Position numbers and translations under genes: made by a program. Shown one piece after another: positions 35,469-43,936 of a stretch of DNA of 64,000 bases. This DNA comes from Antrihabitans stalagmiti (GTDB taxonomy: Bacteria > Actinomycetota > Actinomycetes > Mycobacteriales > Mycobacteriaceae), in NCBI RefSeq assembly GCF_016482825.1, contig NZ_JAEMNV010000005.1, positions 120,921 to 184,920 of the forward strand, in the 5' to 3' direction. The notes under the pieces are model-generated. The model made no database searches, was not told the DNA's origin, and worked only from the letters and a program-made list of their open reading frames with translations. Position 1 is the first letter of the stretch. Each line of letters opens with the position of its first letter.

Positions 35469-36059
35469 GTGGACGCTTCGAAGAACATGGAACTTGTCGG
35501 GGATCCCGAGCAGCTCCGACAGGCGCTCACCCCGATCCGTCGCGATCTCCTGCTGCGGTTGCGGACCCCCGCCTCAGCCGTCGAGCTGGCACACGATCTC
35601 GACCTGCCACGGCAGAAGATCGGCTACCACCTTCGCCAACTCGAAGATGCAGGGCTGATCGAACTCGTCGAGACGCGGCGGCGGCGCGGCTTCACCGAGC
35701 GGGTACTCAAGGCGACGGCAACCGCGTATGTCATCGACCCCGATATCCTCACGCCCGCCACAACTCCCGCGCCACCGGCCGACAATGCGCGGCACGCCGC
35801 GGACCACCTCGTTGCCGTTGCCTCGAATGCGGTCCGCGACGTCGTACGGATGCAGACGAACGCCGACAAGACGGGTACGCGGCTGCTCACCTACACGCTC
35901 GAATCCGAGATCAGGTTTGCCGATCCTGACGATGTCCACCGCTTCACCGAAGCGCTTGCCGCTGCCACAGCGGCTGTGATCGAGCAGTTCGACTCCCCCA
36001 CCGGCAGGCAGTTCCGCATCGTTGCTGCCGGCTATCCGACCCCTCGAACAAAGGACTGA
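35469..36059 (+). CDS. ArsR-like winged-helix regulator
   Basis: 196 residues from GTG 35469 (MDASKNMELVGDPEQ); TTG 35454 gives five more but sits against the operator. The winged helix covers ~15-85: ALTPIRRDLLLRLRTPASAVELAHDLDLPRQKIGYHLRQL in pieces, with recognition helix RQKIGYHLRQLED. The C-terminal ~100 residues may bind a ligand. The SRPBCC gene follows by 3 bp. The palindrome upstream suggests autoregulation. Confidence 0.85.
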   Translation: MDASKNMELVGDPEQLRQALTPIRRDLLLRLRTPASAVELAHDLDLPRQKIGYHLRQLEDAGLIELVETRRRRGFTERVLKATATAYVIDPDILTPATTPAPPADNARHAADHLVAVASNAVRDVVRMQTNADKTGTRLLTYTLESEIRFADPDDVHRFTEALAAATAAVIEQFDSPTGRQFRIVAAGYPTPRTKD

Positions 36060-36062
36060 CCA

Positions 36063-36770
36063 ATGACCGAGCCAGTGATCATCGAAACCACCATCGCAGC
36101 ACCCGCGGCCACAGTCTGGCCTGCACTACGTGACCCGGATCTGATCCGCCGCTGGCACGGCTGGCACTACGACGGACTCGATGCCGAGATCGACACCATC
36201 TTCCTGACGGGCGGCACCGAATCCGAGGACTACACGCTGAGCCTCGGCGAAGACGTATTCACCCTGCGCGAGGACGACGGCGTCACGACAGTTCGAATCA
36301 CACGCGCGCCCAAGGGAAACAACCCGGAATGGGACGAATGGTACGACGACATCACCGAAGGGTGGACGACGTTTCTCGAGCAACTGCGTTTCGGCATCGA
36401 GGTGCATGCCCTCGCCGTGCGTCGCACGATCATGGTCGAGGGGCGGCTCGACATCGATCCGCGTGCAGCGTTCGGACTACCGATCGACGCCGAGGTCGGC
36501 CGGACCTATCGATCGACGACTGCACCGTCCGGCACGATCGACGGAATCGTTCGGCTCGTCACGCCACACCAGATCGCGGTGACCGTCGATCGACTCGGTC
36601 CAGGGTTACTGATCCTCGGCGAGCTCCCGGTTCATCCGAAACGACCGTTCGGCGGCTGGCTGATGGTGCTTACCTCCTACGGGCTCACGGAGGCCGCACA
36701 CGACGAACTTTCCCAGCGGTGGCAGTCGTGGTGGGACAGCCACCGCGTCGCAGTGGTGACGAACGCCTAG
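36063..36770 (+). CDS. SRPBCC/AHSA1-domain protein
   Basis: 235 residues. START/Bet v1-like repeats: VIIETTIAAPAATVWPALRDPDLIRRWHGW at the start is the AHSA1 signature (split here), with the C-terminal amphipathic helix EGWTTFLEQLRFGIE near 105. The extra C-terminal ~100 residues are a second partial barrel (RTYRSTTAPSGTIDGIVRLV). Partner of the HTH gene just upstream. The 3' end overlaps the convergent LLM gene by 4 nt. Ligand unknown. Confidence 0.85.
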   Translation: MTEPVIIETTIAAPAATVWPALRDPDLIRRWHGWHYDGLDAEIDTIFLTGGTESEDYTLSLGEDVFTLREDDGVTTVRITRAPKGNNPEWDEWYDDITEGWTTFLEQLRFGIEVHALAVRRTIMVEGRLDIDPRAAFGLPIDAEVGRTYRSTTAPSGTIDGIVRLVTPHQIAVTVDRLGPGLLILGELPVHPKRPFGGWLMVLTSYGLTEAAHDELSQRWQSWWDSHRVAVVTNA

Positions 36771-37813
36771 AGGTCGTCGCAGATCTCGCGCAGCTGTTCT
36801 ATCAGCTTCACTCTGGCGGCGGTGTCGGTGGCGAGCGGTGCAACGTTGAGCGTCGTTGCACCGGCCTCCTTGAACGCGACGACCCGTTCCTTCACGAAGC
36901 CGGCTGGACCGATGAGTGAGATCGCGCGTACCAACTCGTCGGGAACGACGGCGGCGGCCTCCTGCTTCTTGCCTTCGAGATAGAGCTCCTGGATCCGGTC
37001 GGCCTCGGGTCCGTAGCCGTAGCGGGTCGCCAACTCGTGGTAGAAGTTCTTTCCCTTCGCGCCCATTCCGCCGATGTAGAGGGCGAGGTGCGGTTTGACC
37101 CACTGCAACATCGGTTCGGTGTCGTCGCCGATGGCCAGCGCCGGACCCGCGAAAATCTCGAGTTCGCCGAGACTCGGATCGCGTTTTGCCCGGCCCTTGG
37201 CAAGCGCTTCACCCCAGGCGAGGTGCGCCTTCTCAGGATGGAAGAAGATCGGCTGCCAGCCCTGAGCGATCTCGGCGGCGAGCTCGACGTTCTTCGGCCC
37301 CAGCGCTGCGAGCAGGATCGGAATATCCTCGCGCACAGGATGATTGATCAGCTTGAGCGCCTTGCCGAGGCCCGTCCCCTGATCCTTGGGCAGCGGGATC
37401 TGGTAGTACTTGCCGCTGTATTCGAGTTGCTCACGGCGCCAGACCTTGCGGCAGATCTCGACGACCTCGCGCGTGCGCCCGATCGGCGCGTCGTATGGGA
37501 CACCGTGGAAACCCTCGATGACCTGCGGACCAGATGCCCCGAGACCGAGCACGAACCTGCCCTCGGACACGAAGTCGAGGCCTGCGGCTGTCATGGCAGT
37601 GAGCGTCGGCGTGCGCGTATAGAGCTGCAGGATGCCCGACGCCAGCTCGACCCGAGACGTTTTCGCGGCCAGGTAGCCGATGCCGCTCACAGCGTCGTAG
37701 GAGTACGCCTCCGGCACGAAGACGATGTCGATGCCGGCGCGTTCGAGATCCTCGACCTCGGCGGCTACTTCGCGGAAGCCTCCCGCATAGTTGAGTGTCA
37801 GCCCGATCCGCAC
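36767..37813 (-). CDS. LLM-class F420-dependent oxidoreductase
   Basis: 348 residues, luciferase-like TIM barrel: MRIGLTLNYAGGFREVAAEV, GLDFVSEGRFVLGLGASGPQVIEG, RTREVVEICRKVWRRE and IPILLAALGPKNVELAAEIAQGW in pieces. These match F420-dependent enzymes abundant in mycolic-acid actinobacteria. Substrate unknown. It is divergent from the dyp-encapsulin operon, sharing a palindrome. Confidence 0.9.
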   Translation of the reverse strand: MRIGLTLNYAGGFREVAAEVEDLERAGIDIVFVPEAYSYDAVSGIGYLAAKTSRVELASGILQLYTRTPTLTAMTAAGLDFVSEGRFVLGLGASGPQVIEGFHGVPYDAPIGRTREVVEICRKVWRREQLEYSGKYYQIPLPKDQGTGLGKALKLINHPVREDIPILLAALGPKNVELAAEIAQGWQPIFFHPEKAHLAWGEALAKGRAKRDPSLGELEIFAGPALAIGDDTEPMLQWVKPHLALYIGGMGAKGKNFYHELATRYGYGPEADRIQELYLEGKKQEAAAVVPDELVRAISLIGPAGFVKERVVAFKEAGATTLNVAPLATDTAARVKLIEQLREICDDL

Positions 37814-37835
37814 GTCCGTCCTACCCTTCCGTTAC

Positions 37836-37861
37836 GCGATGTGGCGCCGTTGCCACATCGC
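37836..37861. promoter_or_regulatory. Palindrome in the LLM / dyp divergent gap
   Basis: GCGATGTGGC (37836-37845) and GCCACATCGC (37852-37861) are perfect 10-bp arms with a 6-nt centre, 23 bp from the LLM start and 116 bp from the dyp start. A dimeric repressor could bind it. Confidence 0.6.
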
Positions 37862-37976
37862 CAATAACCAACATAGCCCTCGCACAGGTGCGCCGTTTAC
37901 GGGGTCTGTCGCACTACTACTCGACCCGAAGTCGATCTTCGCGAACGGGCTGGACGACCGCGTACTACGGTGAGGT

Positions 37977-38996
37977 ATGGCCGAAGCCCAGCCGATTCTC
38001 ACCCCGCTGACGACCGCGGCGATCTTCCTCGTCATCACCGTGAACGAGGGTGGCGAGGAGACCACACGCGATCTCCTGCAGGATGTCTCGGGCTTGCAGC
38101 GCTCCATCGGCTTCCGGGTACCCGCCTCGGGTTTGAATTGCGTCACCGCGATCGGCTCCAGAGCCTGGGACCGCCTGTTCGATGGCGGGAAACCTGCTGA
38201 GCTGCACGACTTTCGAGCACTATCCGGCCCGCGGCATTCGGCACCGGCCACGCCAGGCGATGTCCTGTTCCACATCCGCGCGAACGCACTCGACGTGTGC
38301 TTCGAACTTGCGGCGAAGCTCGTCGACCGTCTCGACGGCGCGGCGACCGTTGTGGACGACACCAACGGCTTCCGCTACTTCGAGCAACGCGACCTGCTCG
38401 GATTCGTCGACGGCACCGAAAACCCCACAGGACCGGCCGCGGGTGCGGCCGCATTGGTTCGCGACGAAGACCCGGACTTCGCGGGCGGCAGCTACGTGAT
38501 CGTGCAGAAGTATCTGCATGCGATGGCCGACTGGCGGTCGCTGCCGGTCCCCGATCAGGAGCGGGTCATCGGCCGAACCAAGCTCGAAGACTTCGAGCTC
38601 GACGACGCCGAGCAACCCGCAAATTCTCATGTCTCGATGACGTCGATCGTCGATCCAGACGGCACCGAACGCCAGATCGTCCGAGCCAACATGCCTTTCG
38701 GCAGCGTCAAGGACGGCGAATACGGTACCTACTTCATCGGCTACTCTGCGACACCGACGGTAACCGAACGAATGTTGGAGCGAATGTTCCTGGGAGCCGG
38801 TGCAGCGCAGCATGATCGGATCCTCGACTTCTCGACAGCGGTCACCGGGACACTGTTCTTCGCGCCGAGCGCGGACTTCCTCGACGATCTCCCACCCGCA
38901 CCGACACCAAGTGCAACAACGGCTTCGGAAAGCAAGCCGAGCAGTCCAGACAGTTCGCTGAAGATCGGCAGCCTGAGAAGGAGCACGACGTCATGA
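37977..38996 (+). CDS. DyP-type heme peroxidase, encapsulin cargo (DypB-like)
   Basis: 339 residues from ATG 37977 with GGTGAGGT upstream. GFVDGTENP holds the distal Asp, SHVSMTS the probable heme-ligating His, and IVRANMPFGS the distal Arg. A Pro/Ser/Thr-rich linker (about 305-328) leads to the C-terminal encapsulation signal SSLKIGSLRRS. It oxidises dyes, Mn(II) or lignin-like substrates with H2O2. The stop overlaps the encapsulin ATG by 4 nt, so cargo and shell are made together. Confidence 0.95.
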   Translation: MAEAQPILTPLTTAAIFLVITVNEGGEETTRDLLQDVSGLQRSIGFRVPASGLNCVTAIGSRAWDRLFDGGKPAELHDFRALSGPRHSAPATPGDVLFHIRANALDVCFELAAKLVDRLDGAATVVDDTNGFRYFEQRDLLGFVDGTENPTGPAAGAAALVRDEDPDFAGGSYVIVQKYLHAMADWRSLPVPDQERVIGRTKLEDFELDDAEQPANSHVSMTSIVDPDGTERQIVRANMPFGSVKDGEYGTYFIGYSATPTVTERMLERMFLGAGAAQHDRILDFSTAVTGTLFFAPSADFLDDLPPAPTPSATTASESKPSSPDSSLKIGSLRRSTTS

Positions 38997-39796
38997 ACAA
39001 CCTCTACCGGGATCTTGCGCCCATCACCGAGGTCGCCTGGGCGGCGATCGAGGAGGAAGCAACGCGAACCTTCAAGCGCCACATCGCAGGTCGGCGTGTT
39101 GTCGACGTGTCGGGTCCACATGGGACCGACTTCTCGGCTGTCGGACTCGGCCGGACTGTGCCGATCGAGTCGCCGGCGGCGGGCGTGCAGGCCCATCAGC
39201 GCACCGTTGCCGCGGTCGTCGAGTTGCGCGTCCCGTTCACGCTGTCGCGCAACGAGATCGACAACGTCGAGCGCGGCGCGCAGGACGCCGACCTCGATCC
39301 GGTCAAGGAGGCCGCGAAGCAGATCGCGTTCGCCGAGGACCGCGCGATCTTCGAAGGTTATGCGGCGGCAGGGATTGCGGGCATCAGGGCAAGTTCGTCC
39401 AACGATGCCGTGCCGTTGCCCAAGGACGCGAAACTGGTGCCCGAGGCGATCACGCAGACGCTCAGCAGCCTTCGTCTTGCCGGCGTCGACGGACCCTACT
39501 CCGTCCTGCTGAGCGCGGACCTGTACGCCGAGGTCAGCGAGACGTCCGACCACGGCTATCCGATCCGCGAACACATCCAGCGCCTCATCGAGGGCGACAT
39601 CATCTGGGCGCCTGCGATCGACGGCGCGTTCGTCTTGACGACCCGAGGTGGCGACTTCGATCTGCAACTCGGCCAAGACCTTTCGATCGGCTACACCTCC
39701 CACGATGCGGACAGCGTGCAGTTGTACTTCCAGGAATCGCTGACATTTCTCGTCTACACCGCAGAAGCTGCGGTCACCATGGAACCGACCGTATGA
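38993..39796 (+). CDS. Family 1 encapsulin shell protein
   Basis: 267 residues: MNNLYRDLAPITEVAWAAIEEEA at the N-terminus, HIAGRRVVDVSGPHG, RNEIDNVERGAQDADLD, AEDRAIFEGYAAAGI and a C-terminal LYFQESLTFLVYTAEAAV (HK97-fold strand). It self-assembles, typically as a 60-mer, around cargo bearing the SLKIGSL-type peptide. It lies between the DyP gene and a membrane protein gene, with ATGA overlaps on both sides. Confidence 0.96.
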   Translation: MNNLYRDLAPITEVAWAAIEEEATRTFKRHIAGRRVVDVSGPHGTDFSAVGLGRTVPIESPAAGVQAHQRTVAAVVELRVPFTLSRNEIDNVERGAQDADLDPVKEAAKQIAFAEDRAIFEGYAAAGIAGIRASSSNDAVPLPKDAKLVPEAITQTLSSLRLAGVDGPYSVLLSADLYAEVSETSDHGYPIREHIQRLIEGDIIWAPAIDGAFVLTTRGGDFDLQLGQDLSIGYTSHDADSVQLYFQESLTFLVYTAEAAVTMEPTV

Positions 39797-40335
39797 ATGT
39801 GCGCGCGGGAGTAGTACCCCTCGCGCGAACGGCGTTGTATGCGGCGACCGCCGTGGTCGTCGGGATCGTTGTGCTCGTCTTCGTCGTCGCGGTGTTCGGT
39901 GCCAATCGGATCGTCACCGGCCTGATCGCCGGCTTCGTGATCGGCGCGGCGTTGTACCTGACGTTGACCACGTTGCACAGGATCACCCTCACCGACGAGG
40001 CGATCACAGTTCGCGAACTCCTGCATAAGCAGGTGCTGTCATGGGACGACGTCGTCGGCTGTCGATTCGAGGTGGAAACCCATCCGGAACCCCACCACCG
40101 TCGAGACGAAAGCTGGCTTCTTGCATTGTATTTCGGGTCCGTCGGCGCCGGCGGTGGCGGTTTGGCACTTGCGGTGCTCGAGCCGGTCACCCATCCGTAC
40201 ACCAATGCCCGCGAGATGCATCAGCGCGAGATGATCGAATCCATCTTCGCGATGGCAAGGCGCAAGGGCTTGGACATCAGAGTCTCGCCCTCCATCGCCG
40301 CTGCGGTGCAACAGCATTGGAAAATCACGATCTAG
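39793..40335 (+). CDS. Membrane protein with PH-like domain, third gene of encapsulin operon
   Basis: 180 residues from an ATG overlapping the encapsulin stop (ATGA). Two hydrophobic segments (about 11-36 and 42-60) are followed by a PH-like stretch (ITLTDEAITVRELLHKQVLSW) and another weakly hydrophobic part (LLALYFGSVGAGGGGLALAVL). No enzyme motif. Tight coupling suggests a role linked to the encapsulin, such as membrane docking, but this is inferred. Composite palindrome B begins directly after its stop. Confidence 0.75.
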   Translation: MNVRAGVVPLARTALYAATAVVVGIVVLVFVVAVFGANRIVTGLIAGFVIGAALYLTLTTLHRITLTDEAITVRELLHKQVLSWDDVVGCRFEVETHPEPHHRRDESWLLALYFGSVGAGGGGLALAVLEPVTHPYTNAREMHQREMIESIFAMARRKGLDIRVSPSIAAAVQQHWKITI

Positions 40336-40405
40336 GGCGCTCCGCGCCTCGTGAGTCCTTTCGGAGGGCCCGACCTCCAAAAGGACTCACGAGCGGCGTA
40401 GCCGC
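40336..40405. repeat. Composite palindrome family B, copy 2 (bidirectional)
   Basis: It fills the whole gap between two convergent stop codons. Mini-hairpin GGCGC-TCC-GCGCC (40336-40348), central arms CTCGTGAGTCCTTTCGGAGG (40348-40367) / CCTCCAAAAGGACTCACGAG (40374-40393) with one wobble, then mini-hairpin GCGGC-GTA-GCCGC (40393-40405). Probably a two-way terminator. Confidence 0.9.
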
Positions 40406-41164
40406 CTACCCCAATCTTCGGAGCACGGCGAGCGGCGCGATACCGACCACCTTCGCGAAAGCGGTCCACGGCCACCACGGCACGTAGGCGTTGGCCGGCT
40501 CCTTCTCGATGGCGTCGACCATCGCCTTGTGACCCTTCTCGGCGCTTGCCATCAGCGGTGTCTTGCCTGCCTGCGCCGTCATCTCGGATTCGATGTAGCC
40601 GGGGAGCAGAGTCGTCACCGCGATCGGCTTGTTCAGGACGTCGAGCCGTATTCCTTCGGCCAAGTGCGCGGCAGCGGCCTTCGACGCGGCATAGGTCGTG
40701 ACGTTGCCTCGCATGCCGCGCACAGCGCTGACGGAGGAGACGACAACCAGATGACCCGCGTTGCGTTCGCGGAAGATCTGCATTGCCGCTTCGCACTGAG
40801 CAAGCAGCGCAATGAAGTTGGTCTCCGCGGTCTGCTTGTTCGCATCGAAACGTCCGGTGCCGACGGGTTGGCCCTTGCCGAGGCCTGCGTTCGCGATGAC
40901 ACGATCCAGTCCCCCGATCTCCTGGTCCGCTTCGGTGAACACACTGAACACGGCATCGTGGTCGTTGACGTCCAAAGTCCGGACGAGCACCGAGATCTCG
41001 GGATGGCTGGCAGTGAGTTCCGCGGCCAATGCATCGAGCCGGTCGGTGCGGCGCGCGCACAAGACCAGGTTTCGTCCCTTGGCGGCGAAGAGACGTGCCA
41101 TTCCCTCCCCGAGGCCCGAACTTGCACCCGTGATCAGGATGTTCTGGCGGACCGGCTTGCTCAC
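40406..41164 (-). CDS. Short-chain dehydrogenase/reductase
   Basis: 252 residues. Cofactor loop ITGASSGLGEGMA, NNAG variant VIANAGLGKG, catalytic Ser (VSSVSAVRG) and YAASK. The Arg in CARRTDR suggests NADP preference. C-terminal helix VPWWPWTAFAKVVG resembles SDRs acting on lipids or steroids. It starts within the acyl-CoA dehydrogenase stop (4-nt overlap), so the two form an operon. Confidence 0.92.
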   Translation of the reverse strand: MSKPVRQNILITGASSGLGEGMARLFAAKGRNLVLCARRTDRLDALAAELTASHPEISVLVRTLDVNDHDAVFSVFTEADQEIGGLDRVIANAGLGKGQPVGTGRFDANKQTAETNFIALLAQCEAAMQIFRERNAGHLVVVSSVSAVRGMRGNVTTYAASKAAAAHLAEGIRLDVLNKPIAVTTLLPGYIESEMTAQAGKTPLMASAEKGHKAMVDAIEKEPANAYVPWWPWTAFAKVVGIAPLAVLRRLG

Positions 41165-42387
41165 GTGTGTGCTCCATTCGCAGTAGTTGTAGCGGCGGTC
41201 TTGTAGCGCGCCAGCTCGATCCGTGCGACGACGCCGAGATGAACCTCGTCAGGTCCGTCGGCAAGTCTGAGCGACCGGGCGGCCGTATATGCGCCGGCGA
41301 GTGGGAAATCGTCGGTGAGCCCGGCGCCGCCATGCAGTTGGATCGCCATGTCGACGATCTCGAGGGCCATCGCAGGCACAGCGGCCTTGATCTGGGACAC
41401 CTGCGAGATCGCGCCGGCGATCCCGTGTGTGTCCAGCAACCAGGCGGCGTGCAGCACGAGCAGACGAGACTGCTCGATCGCGATGCGCGCCTTGGCAATT
41501 CGCTCGCGGTTGCCGCCTAGGTTCGCAATCGGTTTACCGAAGGCACTCCGCGACATCGCGCGTGTGCAGGCCAACTCGAGCGCCTTTTCGGCCAACCCGA
41601 TCAGGCGCATGCAGTGATGAATCCGCCCCGGACCCAACCTGCCCTGCGCGATCTCGAAGCCACGTCCGACGCCTGCGATGACGTTCTCGGCGGGAACCCG
41701 AACGTCGGTGAAGCTGACGTCACCATGACCGTAGGGCTCGTCGTGAAAGCCGAAGACGGGCAGCATGCGCTCGATCTTCACACCGGGTGCGTCGACGGGA
41801 ACGATGACCATGCTGTGGCGTTGATGCCGGTGGGCGTCTGGGTCGGTCAACCCCATGAAGATGATGAACTTGCAGTTCGGATGCCCGATGCCGGTCGAGA
41901 ACCACTTGCGACCGTTGACGACGACCTCGTCGCCGTCGAGGACGACCGTCGACTCCATGTTGGTGGCATCCGACGATGCGACGTCGGGTTCGGTCATGCC
42001 GAACGCCGAGCGAATTTCACCCGCGAGCAGCGGCGTCAGCCACTCCCGCTGCTGCTGCTCGCTGCCGAAGTGCACGAGCACCTCGGCGTTACCGGTGTCG
42101 GGCGCGTTGCAGTTGAAGATCTCGGGTGCGATGAACGAGCGACCCATCAATTCGGCGAGCGGTGCATAGTCGGTGTTCGACAGCACGCTCGGCAGAAACA
42201 GATTCCAGAGCCCAGCCGACTTAGCCTTGGCCTTCAGCTCTTCGATGATGGGGAGCACCTGCCACGGGTTGTCGAGCGCCCGCAGTTGGCGGTGGTAGTC
42301 GACCTCGATCGGGTCGATCTCGTCGGCGATGAATGCGGAGATTCGACGGTGATAGTCCGCAGCCACCGGTGAGAGAGCGAAATCCAT
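41161..42387 (-). CDS. Acyl-CoA dehydrogenase
   Basis: 408 residues: MDFALSPVAADYHRRISAF, AFGMTEPDVASSDATNMES (FAD/substrate), GRKWFSTGIGHPNCKF, YGHGDVSFTDVRVPAENVI, and AIQLHGGAGLTDDFPLA at the C-terminus. The form resembles the FadE/ACAD10-11-like subgroup. It oxidises acyl-CoA; chain preference not deducible. Paired with the SDR downstream. Confidence 0.93.
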   Translation of the reverse strand: MDFALSPVAADYHRRISAFIADEIDPIEVDYHRQLRALDNPWQVLPIIEELKAKAKSAGLWNLFLPSVLSNTDYAPLAELMGRSFIAPEIFNCNAPDTGNAEVLVHFGSEQQQREWLTPLLAGEIRSAFGMTEPDVASSDATNMESTVVLDGDEVVVNGRKWFSTGIGHPNCKFIIFMGLTDPDAHRHQRHSMVIVPVDAPGVKIERMLPVFGFHDEPYGHGDVSFTDVRVPAENVIAGVGRGFEIAQGRLGPGRIHHCMRLIGLAEKALELACTRAMSRSAFGKPIANLGGNRERIAKARIAIEQSRLLVLHAAWLLDTHGIAGAISQVSQIKAAVPAMALEIVDMAIQLHGGAGLTDDFPLAGAYTAARSLRLADGPDEVHLGVVARIELARYKTAATTTANGAHT

Positions 42388-42422
42388 CCAGCGAGCCTAG
42401 CCCGGCGAGAATTTCGGTTGAC

Positions 42423-42452
42423 CGAGACCGGGCGAACGACCGCCCGGTCTCG
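42423..42452. terminator. Terminator after the second M23 gene
   Basis: Perfect 12-bp arms CGAGACCGGGCG (42423-42434) / CGCCCGGTCTCG (42441-42452), 6-nt loop, 18 nt beyond the M23 stop. Confidence 0.85.
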
Positions 42453-42470
42453 AGTCGCGAATCGAGTTGA

Positions 42471-43316
42471 TCAGGCGTTTGCAGCGCCGAGGCCGAGCTT
42501 GACGCCGTGAGTGGTGAGCCAGTTGGCCGGGTTGAGCTTGACACCGCTCGGATCCCAGATTTCCAGGTGCAGGTGCGGCCCGGTCGAGTAACCGCGGTTG
42601 CCGACGGTCGCGATGGTTTCGCCCGCGGTGACCCGCTTGCCGACGAACGTCGTGATGTCGTTGACGTGGCCGTACACGGCTGTCGTGCCGTCGTCCTGCT
42701 TGACGCGGACCCAGAGGCCGAAGCCCGACGCAGGACCCGCCTCGATGACGACACCGTTGGATACCGACGCGATGGGAGTGCCGATGGCGTCGGCGAAGTC
42801 GAGACCGGAGTGCATCGCACCCCAGCGAGCGCCGTAGCCGGACGTGATCGCACCGTTGACGGGACGAACGACCGGTGCGCGCGGCGCGAACTGCGCAGCG
42901 AAATCCTGGCCGAGCTTGTTGAGCTGCTCGATGCCGTTGGTGATCTCGGGCGGCAAAGCAGGCAACTCCGGACCGGCAACGGGAGCGGCGTCAGGAGCAG
43001 CGGCCTCCGGTGCGGCGGTGAGGCTTTCCGTGAACTTGTTCAGCTGGTCGAGGCCGTTGCTGATCTCGATCGGCAGACCTGGGATGACAGGAGCAGCACC
43101 ATTGGGAGCCGCCTGCGCGGTCGCCGGGTTACTCACCTGATATCCCGTCGCAATCAACGCGCCGGCAGCAACGGCAACAGTCGCGGCAACTCCGGTTCGA
43201 TCATTCATTCGAGTCGGCGCGCGATGGCGGCCCTTCGATGAAGACTTGCTGGTCACGACATTGCCAGTCAGTAGCGCTGTCGAGTCGGACTTCGTGCTGT
43301 TGCGATGCTGCGACAA
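42471..43316 (-). CDS. Second M23-family peptidoglycan endopeptidase
   Basis: 281 residues from TTG 43316 (TTGTCGCAGCATCGC), matching the start of the M23 gene at 14779; GAGGA lies upstream. A short basic head (SSSKGRHRAPTRMNDRTG), one hydrophobic segment (about 42-62) and a Pro/Ala linker lead to the LytM domain with HSGLDFADAIGT and GPHLHLEIW zinc ligands. Expected outside the membrane, cutting peptidoglycan peptides. A paralog of the 14779 gene. Confidence 0.9.
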   Translation of the reverse strand: MSQHRNSTKSDSTALLTGNVVTSKSSSKGRHRAPTRMNDRTGVAATVAVAAGALIATGYQVSNPATAQAAPNGAAPVIPGLPIEISNGLDQLNKFTESLTAAPEAAAPDAAPVAGPELPALPPEITNGIEQLNKLGQDFAAQFAPRAPVVRPVNGAITSGYGARWGAMHSGLDFADAIGTPIASVSNGVVIEAGPASGFGLWVRVKQDDGTTAVYGHVNDITTFVGKRVTAGETIATVGNRGYSTGPHLHLEIWDPSGVKLNPANWLTTHGVKLGLGAANA

Positions 43317-43420
43317 AGGGTTGTCCTCAGTTTTCGGCCGGCCGTAAGTAACGAATCGATATAGGTGTGCGTAGAAGGATACAACTCCGTGACCATTCCG
43401 CAACCCGGACCCCAAATCCG

Positions 43421-43485
43421 CGCCGCGGTCGTGAGTCTTTTCGGAGGGTCTGCCCGCCGAAAAGACTCACAAGGCGCGGAGCGCC
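43421..43485. repeat. Composite palindrome family B, copy 3
   Basis: Central perfect 14-bp arms GTGAGTCTTTTCGG (43431-43444) / CCGAAAAGACTCAC (43457-43470); on the right mini-hairpin GGCGC-GGA-GCGCC (43473-43485), 1 nt from the stop of the minus-strand gene at 43487. The left mini-hairpin is degenerate (CGCCGCGG). Confidence 0.85.
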
Positions 43486-43486
43486 C

Positions 43487-43915
43487 TCAGTCCGTAAAGG
43501 TGATCCGCACGGAGATCGGATTCGTCTGCAGCGCCCGAAACGTGTAGCCGGCAAGTGCGCTCGCGATGCGATTGTCGGCGAAGGTGCGTGCGCGAGCGTC
43601 GACGTCGTCGTCGGGTACGAACTCCGCATTTCCGCTACGCCATTCGTCGCCTTGGCGAAGTCGAACGCGGGGGTCGGCGGTGATGTTGCTGCCCCAGCCC
43701 GAGCGGCGACCGTGCTGCGAGATCACCCAGGCGCCGGTCGCGTCGACGGAAACCGACACCGGCACCCGCCGGACCTGGCCCGTCTTGCGCCCGGTTGTCT
43801 CCAACTCCGCCATGATCGTCGAGCGGACCCCGACCTTGTCGAGAGCCGCGACGAGTGGATTGGCCACGTAGCGGCCGACCCCTCGTTCGAATCGGAATTT
43901 CAGAGGTGTTGCCAT
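43487..43915 (-). CDS. Deazaflavin (F420)-dependent nitroreductase-family protein
   Basis: 142 residues with the Ddn/F420 split-barrel pattern: AELETTGRKTGQVRRVPVSV, GAWVISQHGRRSGWGSNITADPRVRLR in pieces. Such proteins use F420H2 to reduce quinones or other small molecules. It follows the OYE-type gene by 21 bp in the same direction, so probably one operon of reductases. Confidence 0.88.
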   Translation of the reverse strand: MATPLKFRFERGVGRYVANPLVAALDKVGVRSTIMAELETTGRKTGQVRRVPVSVSVDATGAWVISQHGRRSGWGSNITADPRVRLRQGDEWRSGNAEFVPDDDVDARARTFADNRIASALAGYTFRALQTNPISVRITFTD

Positions 43916-43936
43916 GTCGTCCTCCAGGTCGGTTGG

